From Mesostigma viride (taxonomy: Eukaryota; Streptophyta; Mesostigmatophyceae; Mesostigmatales; Mesostigmataceae), in assembly GCA_009746045.1 (NCBI GenBank), contig RPFO01000104.1, forward strand, positions 6,964,750 to 7,028,749: a stretch of 64,000 nt of DNA, in the 5' to 3' direction. This document shows positions 47,845-59,500 of the stretch, piece after piece. The translations under genes were made by a program, and so were the position numbers. The notes below the pieces were generated by a model. The model searched no databases. It was not told the origin of the DNA and saw only the letters and a list, made by a program, of their open reading frames with translations. Within the stretch, counting starts at the first letter, position 1, and each line of letters opens with the position of its first letter.

Positions 47845-49449
47845 GTAGCCATGGCTGACGGCGGAGCTCATAACTTTCACGTTTGAGCACCAAATTCAGC
47901 TGTGAATATCACTATCGCTTCGTCTTTCTAAGACACACATGCTGATATAACTTTCCGAAGCTATTACGCAATATATTTGGTTACATGCTATTTCTGAAAA
48001 TGAATTTTCATATTTTAAAAAACTAATCTTTATCAACATCAATTTAATATTTTATATGAACAAATATAAAAAATTTAAAATATATGACGAGCAAACGCTT
48101 CTCGACGCAACGCAGCAGGCCTGGCGACTGTGCTAGGCCATGAAAATACGGATGCAGCTCCGGTTGCAGTTCCGCCCGGCCTGCCAGGCAGCGAGGCCAC
48201 TACCCAAGCGTTGGTAGTGCACTCGGCTCCTGCGGCCTCGCCCTCGGCATCGCCAGATCCTAAACGCAGTCGCCCAGCAGAACCACACCCATCTGAACCG
48301 CGCTTTCGGCCCCAACCTTTCAAGGTCGTCGATTACGACTGGACCGCTATGGACCCCAGAGATGCCATGCATTTCATCTTCTTTGGGGATTACGCAGGCC
48401 TCGCTTTACGACCTGGGCCTCCATCTTTTCGACACAAAACGCCTCATCCACCCCAACGGCACCAGCATGCAACCCAACTTTCTGTCCGGGTGCGCCTGCC
48501 CCCAAATCCAGCACATCATCCTCTGCTCCCTCCTCGGGCGCACCGACCACGAGCCTCTGGGCTCCATCCATCTCCGCCCCCACACTCCGTTCCATCCTTA
48601 CGGAAGCCTTCGAGCAGCACGTGACCCCCCTTGCTGACGATATGGCAGCAATTGGCGGCACGCTGGCTGCTGAGCCCCCTCACCTTCCCACGTACCACCG
48701 TCGCCTCCACCTCCACAGTTGCCATTTCCGCCTCCACTGCTGACGTCAACTGAGGCCCAGCTCCTCGACCTCGAATAGCGCCTCCAAGCCACCGCCACCG
48801 CCCTTGAGTGCTTGCACGACGCGGCTGGCCTCACCGCCCAGGCGGTGAAGGAAATCGCTGCCCAGCCGACATCTGCTGGCCCGGCCAGCGATGCTCCCTC
48901 CACCTGGACGGACCTGCTTAAGCACCACACCACCTCCACCACCTCCACCATCGCCGCACAGCTCAAGCAACAAGCACTCGACCTTCGTGAGGAGGCCGAG
49001 CTCGACAAGCGCAGCCACAATGTCATCGTCAAGCACTTCGACCAGCCGGCAGGTGAGACCCCGACCAGTCTTCTCACGGCATTTAAGCGCGACATTCTTG
49101 CCCCCATGCTACTCACTAGGTGAGCTGCGGATGTCGGCTGTCCGGCCGCCTCCCCCGCGCGCGGGGTAAGGCTGGCCCGGCACCCGTGCTCCTCACCTTT
49201 AAGTACATGGCGGACAAGCTGTCGTTCCTTAAATGCCGCAAGAAGCTCTTGGGGACTCGCTTAATTCACGCTGGACGACGACTTGACCCTGGCCCAGCAA
49301 CAGCGGCGACGCGAGCTATGGCCGACCTACCTAGCTTCAGCTCCGGCAGAGCGCAGGGGGGAAGCCGGTATAAGCTGGAGGGGGGCGGTCATCCACGTTG
49401 ACCATAAGCCCTGGCAGGCACCTCCTGCCACCCCAGCAACCTCAGTCTA
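47845..49449 (+). pseudogene. family Y ORF1-like element, copy 6
   Basis: Shares the leader with copy 3, then ATG at 48084 (MTSKRFSTQRSRPG), a frameshift, and LGHENTDAAPVAVPPGLPG with PSASPDPKRSRPAEPH. The coiled coil (KQQALDLREEAELDKRSH) and the C-terminal domain (MADKLSFLKCRKKLLG, QQRRRELW-like) follow in shifted frames. The end, CCTCAGTCTAGGGAATATAT, is joined directly to the Z copy at 49463. Confidence 0.7.
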
Positions 49450-49462
49450 GGGAATATATACC

Positions 49463-49810
49463 ATGGGGCCCCTGACCTCCGCCTTCTTCAAGGAGTGTTG
49501 CCGGCTCCGGGAGGACCGGCTGGACCTGGAGGGCCAGCGGGCCCCATGGTCGGCGCGGACCTGGACGTCATATTGGCGTCAGCGCTTGTCGGTGGCGCTG
49601 ACTCGGGTCATGGCTGACATCATGCTCCGCCGTACGCGGGCTGATTTTGCGGTGCAGCAGGGCTATTAGGTTCCTCCCGTTAGGCGTTTCCATTGGTCTT
49701 ATCGTAGTATAGAGCTTTGACATGGCTCTGTATATAGGTTTATAGCTGGGCGTTTGCTTTGGTTTGAGTGATTTCACTCTGCTGTAAGTAATTATATTTT
49801 TAATATATAC
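49463..49810 (+). pseudogene. family Z, copy 2 (C-terminal 68 codons and 3' UTR)
   Basis: Nearly identical to 34715-35056: MGPLTSAFFKECCRLRED through RRTRADFAVQQGY stop, then the same 3' UTR ending ATTATATTTTTAATATAT. The N-terminal two-thirds are missing, as in 5'-truncated retroelement copies. Confidence 0.8.
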
Positions 49811-49849
49811 CAGTAGTGTAGATTAGTCAGGCTTAGCCTAGCACGTGGC

Positions 49850-50060
49850 CTACGCGCATGTGCGCCTATACCGGCCCCCATGGATGATGCCTTCAGAATT
49901 TAGCCAAGCCATGCCTATAATGGGACCCCCCCATGCATGTGGATCCTCCCGATTTCTGGCCTGCGCTGGTTGTCTCCTTGATGTTGCATTAAGAATCTGG
50001 CCATGCTATGCCTATGCAGAGAGTCGCTCTCTGCTGAGAAGCCATACCCTTGTAGTGGTT
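49850..50060 (-). repeat. repeat X, copy 5 (inverted, rearranged)
   Basis: Inverse X words (GCGCATGTGCGCCTATA, CCATGGATGATGCC, GCCTATAATGGGACC, AGAGAGTCGCTCTCTGCTGAG) interrupted at 49940-49985 by a copy of the dispersed word TTCTGGCCTGCGCTGG. Confidence 0.7.
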
Positions 50061-50286
50061 GCCGCTTGGCTCAGCAGAGAGAAATAGGCCTCATGTATCT
50101 TCCACATAAAGTAAAGCCACACAAGCTATCCAATACGCTTGGGTCAGCAGGAATATTAAAGATAGACACGGTTCACCTATTTTGCCGTTGTAATGGACCA
50201 GCTCCCACCAGTGTGGTGGTACACTCATGGCACTTAAGGCATTTTACTAGTTGCTTGCATGATAACATGAACATGATAATAATCCA

Positions 50287-50574
50287 TCATGATATATGCA
50301 TGATCAATCCACCCTTGGTGCTTGGGTGCCTGGGGGCCTGGGGCCTGGGGGGGTGGGGGTGGGGGGGGGTGTCCAAAGGGGGTGTGCACCTGAGAGTCCA
50401 CGTCTCGGCCCCGTACGTAAGAACAGGGAGGACCAGGACCTTAAACAGGTCCTGTTTCTCTAGCTCGCCCAAGGGCTTGCGCCATAGGGCCCTGTATTGG
50501 CGTAAAGCGTGCCAGGCGAGGGAGATACGGTGGTCCACGTCGGCCTCGCAGCTGGGGAGTAAGCTACCCAGCAA
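50287..50574 (-). pseudogene. reverse-transcriptase fragment of a LINE-A relative
   Basis: Encodes LGSLLPSCEADVDHRISLAW and DLFKVLVLPVLTYGAETWTL, matching the post-catalytic region of LINE-A (LGSWLPDTDDDVDTRI, LFKVLVLTVLTYGAEAWTL) but clearly diverged, so it comes from another subfamily. A G-rich tract (50325-50385) abuts its right end. Confidence 0.75.
50325..50385 (+). repeat. G-rich tract
   Basis: Multiple runs of three to nine G (CTGGGGGCCTGGGGCCTGGGGGGG, GGGGGTGGGGGGGGG when read across), a candidate G-quadruplex. No function is claimed. Confidence 0.6.
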
Positions 50575-50666
50575 CTAAAGCCTCCCACACGTGCAGCAGA
50601 AACCTTCAATAATATATTACCTCTGCAGCCTTGGGTATCGAATGTGAGAAATCAGAACCGCATGCT

Positions 50667-50671
50667 TTACA
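50667..50671 (-). terminator. TGTAA polyadenylation signal
   Basis: TGTAA on the minus strand about 80 nt after the stop codon of the senescence-domain gene. Fits the green-algal signal. Confidence 0.5.
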
Positions 50672-50748
50672 GACTAGGATCAGGTCTAGACGGGTCGAGA
50701 CTCTAGACAGTAAGCTAAACAAGCAATGCGTTATATAACCAACGTCAA

Positions 50749-53700
50749 TTACTGCTTGTTGATTGCATTTTTGGCAGTGACTTTCGCCGCTTCCTTTGCC
50801 ACGCCGCCCGGCTGCAGCTTGGTCACTGTATAGCCGGTCTTTACTATGTTGCTGCCCGCCTGTGGACACCTCATACAACAGCGAGGGAGGCAACAAATAC
50901 ACCACACGAACAGTACAAGTTAGTCATCTACAACAAAACATGCACGCTATAAGGCGGTGCAGAGGACTCTGTGGAAACACCAAGGCAACAGACCCTCGCA
51001 AGGCATATGGAGCATGCCTTAAATTGATCGACAAAAAGAGAAACGGCTGGATAGTAAGTCAAGTGCCACGTGGAACTGCTAGGAGGGAACGGAGCACTGC
51101 CAAGTGTGCCACACCCCGAAGTGTGGTGGGGCCCTTGGCGGGCTGTAAGCCATCCTCCACTGCCAAAACGGGTCCCAGACTCTATCTTATACCATACACC
51201 AAATGCGCCGCATGCCCTTCCCTTCCCTTTCCTTCCCTTCCCTTCCCTTCCCTTCCCTTCCCTTCCCTTCCCTTCCCTTCCCTTCCCTTCCCTTCCCTTC
51301 CCTTCCCTTCCCTTCCCTTCCTTTGTCCTCTTTGATCCAGGCTAAAAATAAAGGTACGAGACAAGAGGCATATCGCCCCGGGCTTCCTGCCACATCACCC
51401 ATGCTGCATGTGCCAGTAGCTAGAGCCCACCAAGCCATGCATCCATCACAGCCGTGTGGCACAGGTGCAACTGGGCAGCTATGCCGCGGCGACTGCCATG
51501 CCTCCCAGAGGTAGATCACACACACGGGTAGTGAAACACCCCGATAGAAAACACCCCACAGCTATTACATATTTGAACAAATACTCTGTTTATGCAATTG
51601 TGTACACACTAAGCACTGTTATTTACACCATTACATACACTTACGCACAACAAGCTACTTCTAAATGCTTCTAGGTACAGATGGGTACATGTAGATCACA
51701 TTCAGGTGCGTATAGGAACAACTAAGGTCCATCCAGGTCCATCTAGGTCAGCCAAGGTCCATCTAGTTACCCTTTTACCAACCAGCCCCCCCCCTTCCCC
51801 CCCATCATGTACCTCTAGCGCGTCCGACGTGGCCGCCGCGACCTCTGGCCCATACTTGTGCTCGGCGACACTTGTCACCTCCACGTTGAGCGCGGACAGC
51901 AGCAGCTTGCCCGCAGCCTCCATTGCCTCAAACACCTCCACATACGCGCCAAAGCCTGCCTTGGCCACTGTGGTGGTCGCCGACTCCTTGCCGGGCCCCT
52001 TGTTGCTCTTGGTCATGAACCCGATCACGGATGCGCACACGCGCACGGCGCCCTGGACCATGGTCGTGCTGACCTTGACCAGCGTGCCGGACAGGTGCTT
52101 GGCCGTGTTGATGCGTTGCTTGGTGGCGTTCGACACGGGGACGGGCGCCTGGGTGCGTGCGTGCGTCTCCTTATAGCTCGCCGCCCTGCCAAGGTGGGTC
52201 CGAGATACACCTTTCCATCATGAATATTAAACAAAAAATTATCATTGTTACCATAATTATTATCCAATAAAAAGATATCAATTTTCACTGTTGTGGTTCC
52301 TTATGACATCACACAACTGCTGGTCTATTACCGCAAACGCCTCCCTGGCTCCCATTGCCACCCATGCAATGGCCGCCGGCATGAAGAGAAACAGCTGCCC
52401 TCTTGACACGCCGCCGTTACCATGCGGCTGCTGGACTGCCTTGTTGACATGACATCATAGTCGGCATTTGTTAATGATAATTTCAGGCAACACCTATGGT
52501 ATCGAGTATTTTAGAAGTGGGGGTACGGAATAATATAATTCTAAAACTGGTGGCCGCCCCTACCTCTGGTGCCGCCAAATGCAGCGCGAGGTGAGAACCG
52601 TGTGGGGGTGGGTAGGTACAATCTGGCAGGACAACCCGGGTGGAGCCTATCTCTTGGGTTTGTGGCGAACCCACGAACAAGGAATGACCAAGCGGGTGAC
52701 TCTATCTTACCTCTTGTGAAGCTGCTCTGCCCCCTTTTGCGCAGCAAGCGCGATGCCCCGCGACACAAAGCCCGAGGAGATGCGGATGCCGTCCACGATG
52801 TAGTCGCGCTTGCGCCGGCGCTTCTCGGCAAGGAAATCCTGCACCCGGCGTGCCGTGATGTGGGTGACATGATGGATGGCATGCGATGGCAACATCACGT
52901 CGTGGGGTGACACAGACGCCCCTTATCCGCCACAAATTCCAACGGGCCTGAGATGTGGGGGATGTACGCGGAACGATGTGGGAGTAATTACATTAGTGTA
53001 AATTTTGGTGACTAGCCCCCGTCACGATTGCAAATCAAAACCTGCGGCGCCGAGACGACAAAGGGAAAATGGTACGGAAGGTTGGCGATTACCCCCTTCA
53101 AGTTATTAATTATTTGGTACCCCCCCCCTATCATAATTGATTAAAAACTAGCACCAAACTTAACCATAAAGGCAAGAACAACATGGCATGTGGGAGGGTG
53201 GTCAGGCGTGAAGTGCGTGGAAATGCAACGAAACGGGGAACACTGCAGCCCGCTGCCCCATGCATATATATCATGAAGGGGTGGCCAATCCTGGCAGCCT
53301 ATTATCACATGTTGTATAGGCCTATAATTTAGTTTATCACCATGCAAGGTCATCAGGGAGCCAGGTGGTATAGGCCTAAAGAGATGGCCGTTCTTGAAAA
53401 CAATCCTCATTCCTCCCATCTCCCGTATCACTCTCACCTGCGAGGCCTGCTTGGCCACCTTCAAGTAGTCGCTGAACCGCATGGGCGGCGGCGGCGGCGT
53501 CAGGTTGGGCTCCCACCGGCTGCCAAGCGTGCCCTCCTTTTCCACTTGGAGCACCATGGCTTCGTCGGCCACCACACGGTACTCGGACTGCAAGCATTAA
53601 CGCAAGCATTAAGGCAGGCATTAACGCAAGCGTTGTGCAAGCAGCGACGTAAGCGTTGACGGAAGCATTCACGCAAGCATTAAAACAAGCACTCACGCAA

Positions 53701-56073
53701 GCATTGATGCGGCGGCTGGCGAGCAGGCCACAGAGACATGGGCCATGGGGGACTTGCGGGGCGATTAGCTATTGCAGTTTGAAATCGGACGCTAGGTTGT
53801 TGAGAGCCCCACACAGCACACTGCAGAGACACGCCGGCGGTTGACGTTAGCAGGAGGGGCCATGTAGGAAACCTGTTATCTTATATGTAATACAGCATAT
53901 TCAGTATAGCCTGCCTGCACGTGTTCATTGTATTGGCTAGTGGGCTCTATACGGTTGTTCCTACTTCATGCCTTCATTGTGTTGCCCTTCTAACTCCCTT
54001 GACTTGTCATTGTCAAGGAATACGTGTTGTAGCTCCACAACACTACACAAAACTACTACCCCACCCTATACAAGTGAATGAAATCTTTATGCACTCAGAC
54101 CCAGCAGGGATGGAGGGCTAGGGCAGCACATCTAGTGAGGTACTTGGGGAGGAGAGTCACCGGGCAAAGCCGGCGGTGTGCGTGCCGGAACGTGTACCTA
54201 CGGAGAAGAGACCTGTGCCAGGCACATGACATCAAAGGCACGAACACGGACACATGCTAAGGTAGACAGCCTCAATAACGATAGGAATAACACAACCTAC
54301 ACAATAGTAGCAATTTCGGATGATACTCGTTCATGCAACATTTTCACAGTTCAAACCCCCCTGGAGGGGTTGCCATGGGAAGCCATAGTGGTGGCCTTGA
54401 TAGCGACCGCGACTATTATGCTAGGCTTCCCACGAGGGCTCGCGGTCAGAGTAGGATTGTAAAGTCCCGGGATGGTTGTGCAACGGGGTAGTCGTCGCAC
54501 GTGCAGCAGGCCTGCATGTGCCTTAGAACTCACACGTAACTTCTAACATGCGCAGCAGGCCTGCATGCGCCAGTACCCACCTTGGAGTCCCAACGGCCAA
54601 ACCCTACGCTTTTGAAACTCGGTATGTCTGTTCAAGCACACGCCACCACCCACCTGGTATAGTTGCCTCACTTAATACGCCACCACCCACCTAGTTTAGT
54701 TGTCTCAACTGATATGCCACCACCCACCTAGTTTAGTTGTCTCACTTGACATGCCACCACTCACCTGAAAGTCCAGGATGGACTCAAACTGGTCGATCGT
54801 CTCCTCGTCCGTGCCTGGCGGGAAGTAGAGCCCGTAGTACTCGTTGTTTGCGGGGTCCAGCGGGAACATGTACACGCCGCGGCTGAGGCAGAGCGAGGGC
54901 AGGTTGGGCGCGATCGGCCACGCGTGGCTGTTGGTGCCGCTGGCGTCCGTCACCTGGGCCAGCACCATGTCCCCGTGCCCCGCGGGGCCGTCGTCCGTCA
55001 TGTCGCCATCGGGCAGGCGCAGCAGGACCAGCGTGCCGGTGACCAGGAGCGTGGACCGCGCGTTGTCGTCGATGGAGGCGGCGGGGGCATCACCTTGGGG
55101 CGGGGCGACGCCTTGTACTTTGTACAGCTGGACGCTGTCTTGGGCCTGTTTGGGGGCCAGGGGGAGCAGATTGGTGGTGAGGGGAGAAGTGGGGGGACAA
55201 GCGAGGGGACGAGAGAGGGGACAAATGAGGGCACAAGAAGGGCAGCACACAATAGAGGGGGCAACGGGGCGGGGGCCAAATGGGAGATGGAGCCAGGGCG
55301 AGGATTGTGGCAAAAGGGCAGGTCAATTCTCAGTTCAATTCTCGGGTCATTAACAGATGCCTGTACCCAGCCGCTGTGGCTCCATGCTACTTGGCACATT
55401 CTTACACCAATGGTCCATGGCCCACACCCATGACGGGGCTGGTCGAGTCCGCCTGGACAGAAAACATGGCATGCCCCGTGGCAACGCGTCGCAAAACGGG
55501 CACATCATCCACGGATGGGTAGAACACATCCGTTTGAACCATAACGGGCTCTTGTGCTGATGGTGCACGTGCGAGGTGCACGACCGGTTGCACACTAAAT
55601 GGCCTAGAAATCAATCAAATTCCTGTACACCTTCCTGTCCTTACTGCACTAGTATAGCACGCGCACAGGAAGGTGTGCACATACCCGGCATTTCACCACT
55701 AGCTGATAATATACGTAACACCGGGGGCTCTTTGAAATGTAGATAAGAAGTGCCTGCCTTGGAGGGAGAAAATTGCCGACCAAATCTACTGCAACCCCTA
55801 TATAACGGGATAACGCACATCTTGACACAAAATCGTTCGAAGTACTGATACTGCACCGTGGCAAGAATATCGCATTTCGATCTAACACAATGTAACCTCC
55901 CGGCAGTATCAAAGGATTAGGACAACCCGCAAGACAAGTAAATTCACGGAACTCGTGTCGCGTGGGAGTGAAAGCACGGTGAATTAAGCACGCGTCTGTG
56001 GAATCTACTGCTGACAATGGTTACTCACCGTCATAACCTCGGCCTCCAGTTTTCCTCCCTCTTGAGACGACAT
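50749..56073 (-). CDS. senescence/spartin-domain protein (ERD7-like), six exons, 392 aa
   Basis: Minus-strand exons 56073-56029, 55145-54765, 53587-53438, 52838-52711, 52176-51813, 50859-50749 join in phase with GT-AG introns and total 1179 nt. The C-terminal half is a senescence/spartin-associated domain: DFLAEKRRRKRDYIVDGI, SRGIALAAQKGAEQL, NATKQRINTAKHLSG, YVEVFEAMEAAGKLLL, VAEHKYGPEVAAATSDALE and a closing TGYTVTKLQPGGVAKEAAK. Plant relatives (ERD7 and paralogues) bind membrane lipids or lipid droplets and respond to dehydration and cold; a similar role here is inference. The N-terminal part holds a beta-rich region with LLVTGTLVLLRLPDG and VYMFPLDPANNEYYGLYFPP. The length (392) is near that of plant ERD7 (about 450). 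Exon 5 could start at 52148 by its nearer AG, but only 52176 keeps phase. LINE-B lies 300 bp upstream. Confidence 0.88.
51210..51325. repeat. (CCCTT)n microsatellite in the last intron
   Basis: About 22 pentamer units with one imperfect unit near the left end, inside intron 5 of the senescence-domain gene. The pyrimidine strand is the plus strand, so the transcript carries an AAGGG purine tract. Confidence 0.95.
53592..53715. repeat. imperfect 12-bp repeats next to an exon
   Basis: About ten degenerate copies of ACGCAAGCATTA start five bases from the 5' boundary of exon 3 of the senescence-domain gene and supply its acceptor region. Confidence 0.75.
54645..54766. repeat. 37-bp tandem repeat spanning a splice donor
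   Basis: Three full units and a partial one of GCCACCACCCACCTAGTTTA plus 17 bases. The last, partial unit includes the donor of exon 2 of the senescence-domain gene (54763-54764). On the transcript strand each unit reads AGGTGGGTGGTGGC, so donor-like sequences are repeated downstream of the real one. Confidence 0.85.
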
Positions 56074-56365
56074 TGTGACCGTAAACGCAACCAGAAACTA
56101 GAACGCGACAAAGTGATTACGACGTTAAATCAAGTTTAGACGATGAAATTGGGGGGGATAACCAAGAATGGCACTGCCATCGCCAGGAGTCAGCAGAATA
56201 TCGTACCTCCGTACGATCGTTATTTGCATGGCGACCCTCACGCGTAATAAATCACGCGCAAATCGGCTCGTAAGTCGTACAGTAACGTATGAGACTATGA
56301 GCACCTATAGATGGGCACGTCCTGCCATTCCATGTCAGGCTCATGTCACGAGCGGAGGTCCGGAG

Positions 56366-56380
56366 GATGCTTGTCATTTT
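56366..56380. repeat. LINE-B target duplication, left
   Basis: GATGCTTGTCATTTT, identical to 63026-63040. Confidence 0.9.
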
Positions 56381-56501
56381 TTCGGGGAAATGGGTATATT
56401 TTATTAGCCAATTATGGACCAAAGAGGTGAGAGGGGAAATGAGTATCAGCGAATCCTAATGAAGGTGGGCACACACACGTGTGGCGGTGACAGGTGAAAG
56501 G

Positions 56502-59500
56502 CTAATAGGGCGCGTTATTAGACCAGGGAAGCCATTGGACCTGAGTAATGTCGCCATGAGGCATACTGGTGAATACCTGATTACGGCCCAGTAGATCATG
56601 AAAAAGCTGGAGCGGGCTGGGCTTGTCGTTATTGGGCCCTGGGTCCCACACCCTGTGTTGTTCCTGAGCTAACAGCCAGTAGCGGCGCATAGCCGCATTC
56701 CATAGGTACAGTATAAAGCGCCGGACTACGCCGCCGCGGGTATACTCCTCGCGGACCTTAAAGACGGTCTCGTTGCGTATGGTCCATATCGCGTATAGCA
56801 TAGTAGTGCGTAGCCATATCCATTCTGCTTGGGAAACTGAAAGCTCGGTCCCTGGTGTGCCAGCAATACCGAAAATGATGGTACGCACGCTGATTGGGAG
56901 AGTGGGTGGCGATGCCGTCCATGCGGCCCAGATGTTAATGAGCCACGTCCAAACCCCAGGGAGATTACAATAAAGAAACCTGTGCTCAATGGTTTCACTA
57001 GGGTGCGTGCACAGGCATGATGCATCATGACCAAAACGCTCGTGGAGCGTAGCACAGACCCCTATCGCCCTATGCATCAAAAGGTGTTGTACATCAGTGG
57101 CCCTGCGGTCCACGAGAGGGTGGTCTACCGCCAGGGTAATCATCTTAACCCAAGTGTAGCCCGGCCAATGTATTCCCCAGCGGGCTCGGCCCGGATGGGG
57201 CTGATGGTACGTATGCAACAAGATATCATAACCCCAATCTGCGGTGTACTCAAAGATACATTTGCTGGTTCTGATGTCCCCCTTGGTTAAGACCCATCCA
57301 AATTCAACCGGGTCCAGATGTAGTAGATCGAGCCGTGTGTTGCCCACGTGTAGCCATGTAGTGCTCTCAACCGGGGATAATGGGTCCGGCTGGATCATGC
57401 AAGATCTTGGCACAGACCATGGGACTACGCGTATGCGGTGACACTGGGAAGCTGGCGTGTACGCATATAAGGTGGATAGTTGATACAGACACCCATTGTG
57501 GCCAGAAATAGCGTCCAGCAGCTGTAGTTGGAGCCCCTCATGTGGCAGAACCGTCACGACTAAACCCTTGCACGCAGGCGTGACTCCGTCGGCGTAGAAG
57601 CTAACCCAGTCGCCGGTTATAATTGGCTTGCGTGGGGCAGTCATCAATGCATGCCACGCAGCTGGTATCGCACTTATAAGAGTTTGCCACGCTTGCAGGG
57701 AGGGCATGTGGGAGACCCAAGTGCTGACCTCGTCGTAGCTGAGCCGTCGATACGCAGCGCCGTGCCCCAGGTAGAGGTCCAGCACCCTGACAATCGGCGG
57801 TGACGCGCGCAGAAGGCCATCATACGGGTTGTGTCCGTGGAGAGTGCCGAGGGGCTTGTTAGTAGCGTCTGTGATTAAGTCATTAAAAAAGAGTGGCTGC
57901 CGTGCCACCTCCTCCCTAGTAGTAGGAAAGACTAGGCGACCCGGCTTGAGCTTATTGTAACCTGTCCATATGCGCTGCCAGTACCATGGGAGTCCTTTGT
58001 ACGAAATAAGGGTGCTGCCCAGTATGCCCGCCCCCAGTTGCCACGAGGTGCCACTAGCATGGGTGGAAAGAGAGGCTAGCGTTTCACGTGCAAGCATGCA
58101 GCCAGGGTGTGTGTTAACTCCCATAAAAGCGGATATCACTTGTTTAGCATACAGCGACCACAGACGCCATTGTATGTTGTGGAGCCCGAGGCCCCCGTGC
58201 ACCCATGACATGAAGGACATCTCTCTGCTGATCCATCCGTGGACCGTGTGGGAGATTAAGCCTTTCTGTTTCCAGACAAAATTGCTGCCAAGGCGTTGGA
58301 TGAGCTGTGTGGTGGCATCATTGGGTGGGTGTGCTTGGCAATAATACAAGACCTTAGAGAACAACAGTTGGTTGACGATCAGGGTTCGCCCTCGTAGGCT
58401 CATGCGGTGGACGGCCCCCCAGCGCCCTGCGGTAAGGAGGACACCTGCAAGCTTGCCCACGTGGTTGGTTTCATCATACATGAAAGAACGTTGTTCAGCC
58501 AAGCGTCCCTCGGGTGTGCAGCCGATGGGACAATTGTGCAAAAGGTGGTGATCCCCCGGCTTGACCCAGGTCACAGCCAGGTTGGGGAGGGCGTAGCGTA
58601 GGGTGTTGGTTTTGCCGATATGCAGTCCCGTGGACTTGAGCACATTGCATCGTTGTTGTGTGGCAACAGAATAGGTAGTGATATTATCCATGACAGCATG
58701 CACTTCAGGCAGAGAGATACAAACATTTGTTGTGTCATCCACATAAGCCGTTTGGAATATACCTTTACCGTTACCTGTCGGGAAGCCCCGAATGCGAGGA
58801 TCGTTCTGGTGTAGCCAGTAGAGTCCTGCGTGGGCCAGGAGAAATAGAATAGGGGACATGCAATCTCCTTGTGGTAGCGATCGTGAGCTAGCGCCGGTCG
58901 CTGACTTGTGTCCGTCTATTAGTAAATACCAAGCCAGGGATTTGATCATACCCATAATGACGGTCATGAGTTGTGGGCCAAATCCTAGTGCGGTTAGAAT
59001 GTGTTCTAGGTATTCCCAGCACATACGGTCAAAGGCTTTTTCAAAATCCCAGAACAATATGAAACCCTCTATATCGTCGCGCCAGGCTTTTTCCACAATG
59101 TCCATGATGAGGGTAATGCTGTCGTTGATGTGGAGATTGGCCCTAAAGCCCACTTGCTCCGGACCAATGAGGAAGTCTAGGACGGTGTATAAGCGTCGTT
59201 GGATTATTTTACTGATGATTTTGTACGCTACCGTAAGGAGACGGATTGGGCGGTAGTTTTTCCATAGAGTCTTGTCTCCTTTTTTGTACAGTAAGATAAG
59301 CGCAGATTCAGCCCATCTGCCGCTCACCTTACCGTGCCGCCAAATTTCAAGAATACATTCGTAAAAATCTATGTGTAGAAGGGACCAGAACGTTTTCCAG
59401 AATTCAATAGGCAGACCGTCGACCCCGGGGGCGCTACCGGTTTTGATGTGTTCCATAGCTGTGGTGGCCTCTTCCATGGAGGGGATTTGATCGAGTTCCT

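Noticed and set aside
52141-52148. Exon 5 of the senescence-domain gene starting at 52148 (nearest AG)
   Set aside because: It has a good acceptor but is in phase 0, while the upstream exon ends in phase 2; the AG at 52177-52178 restores the frame.
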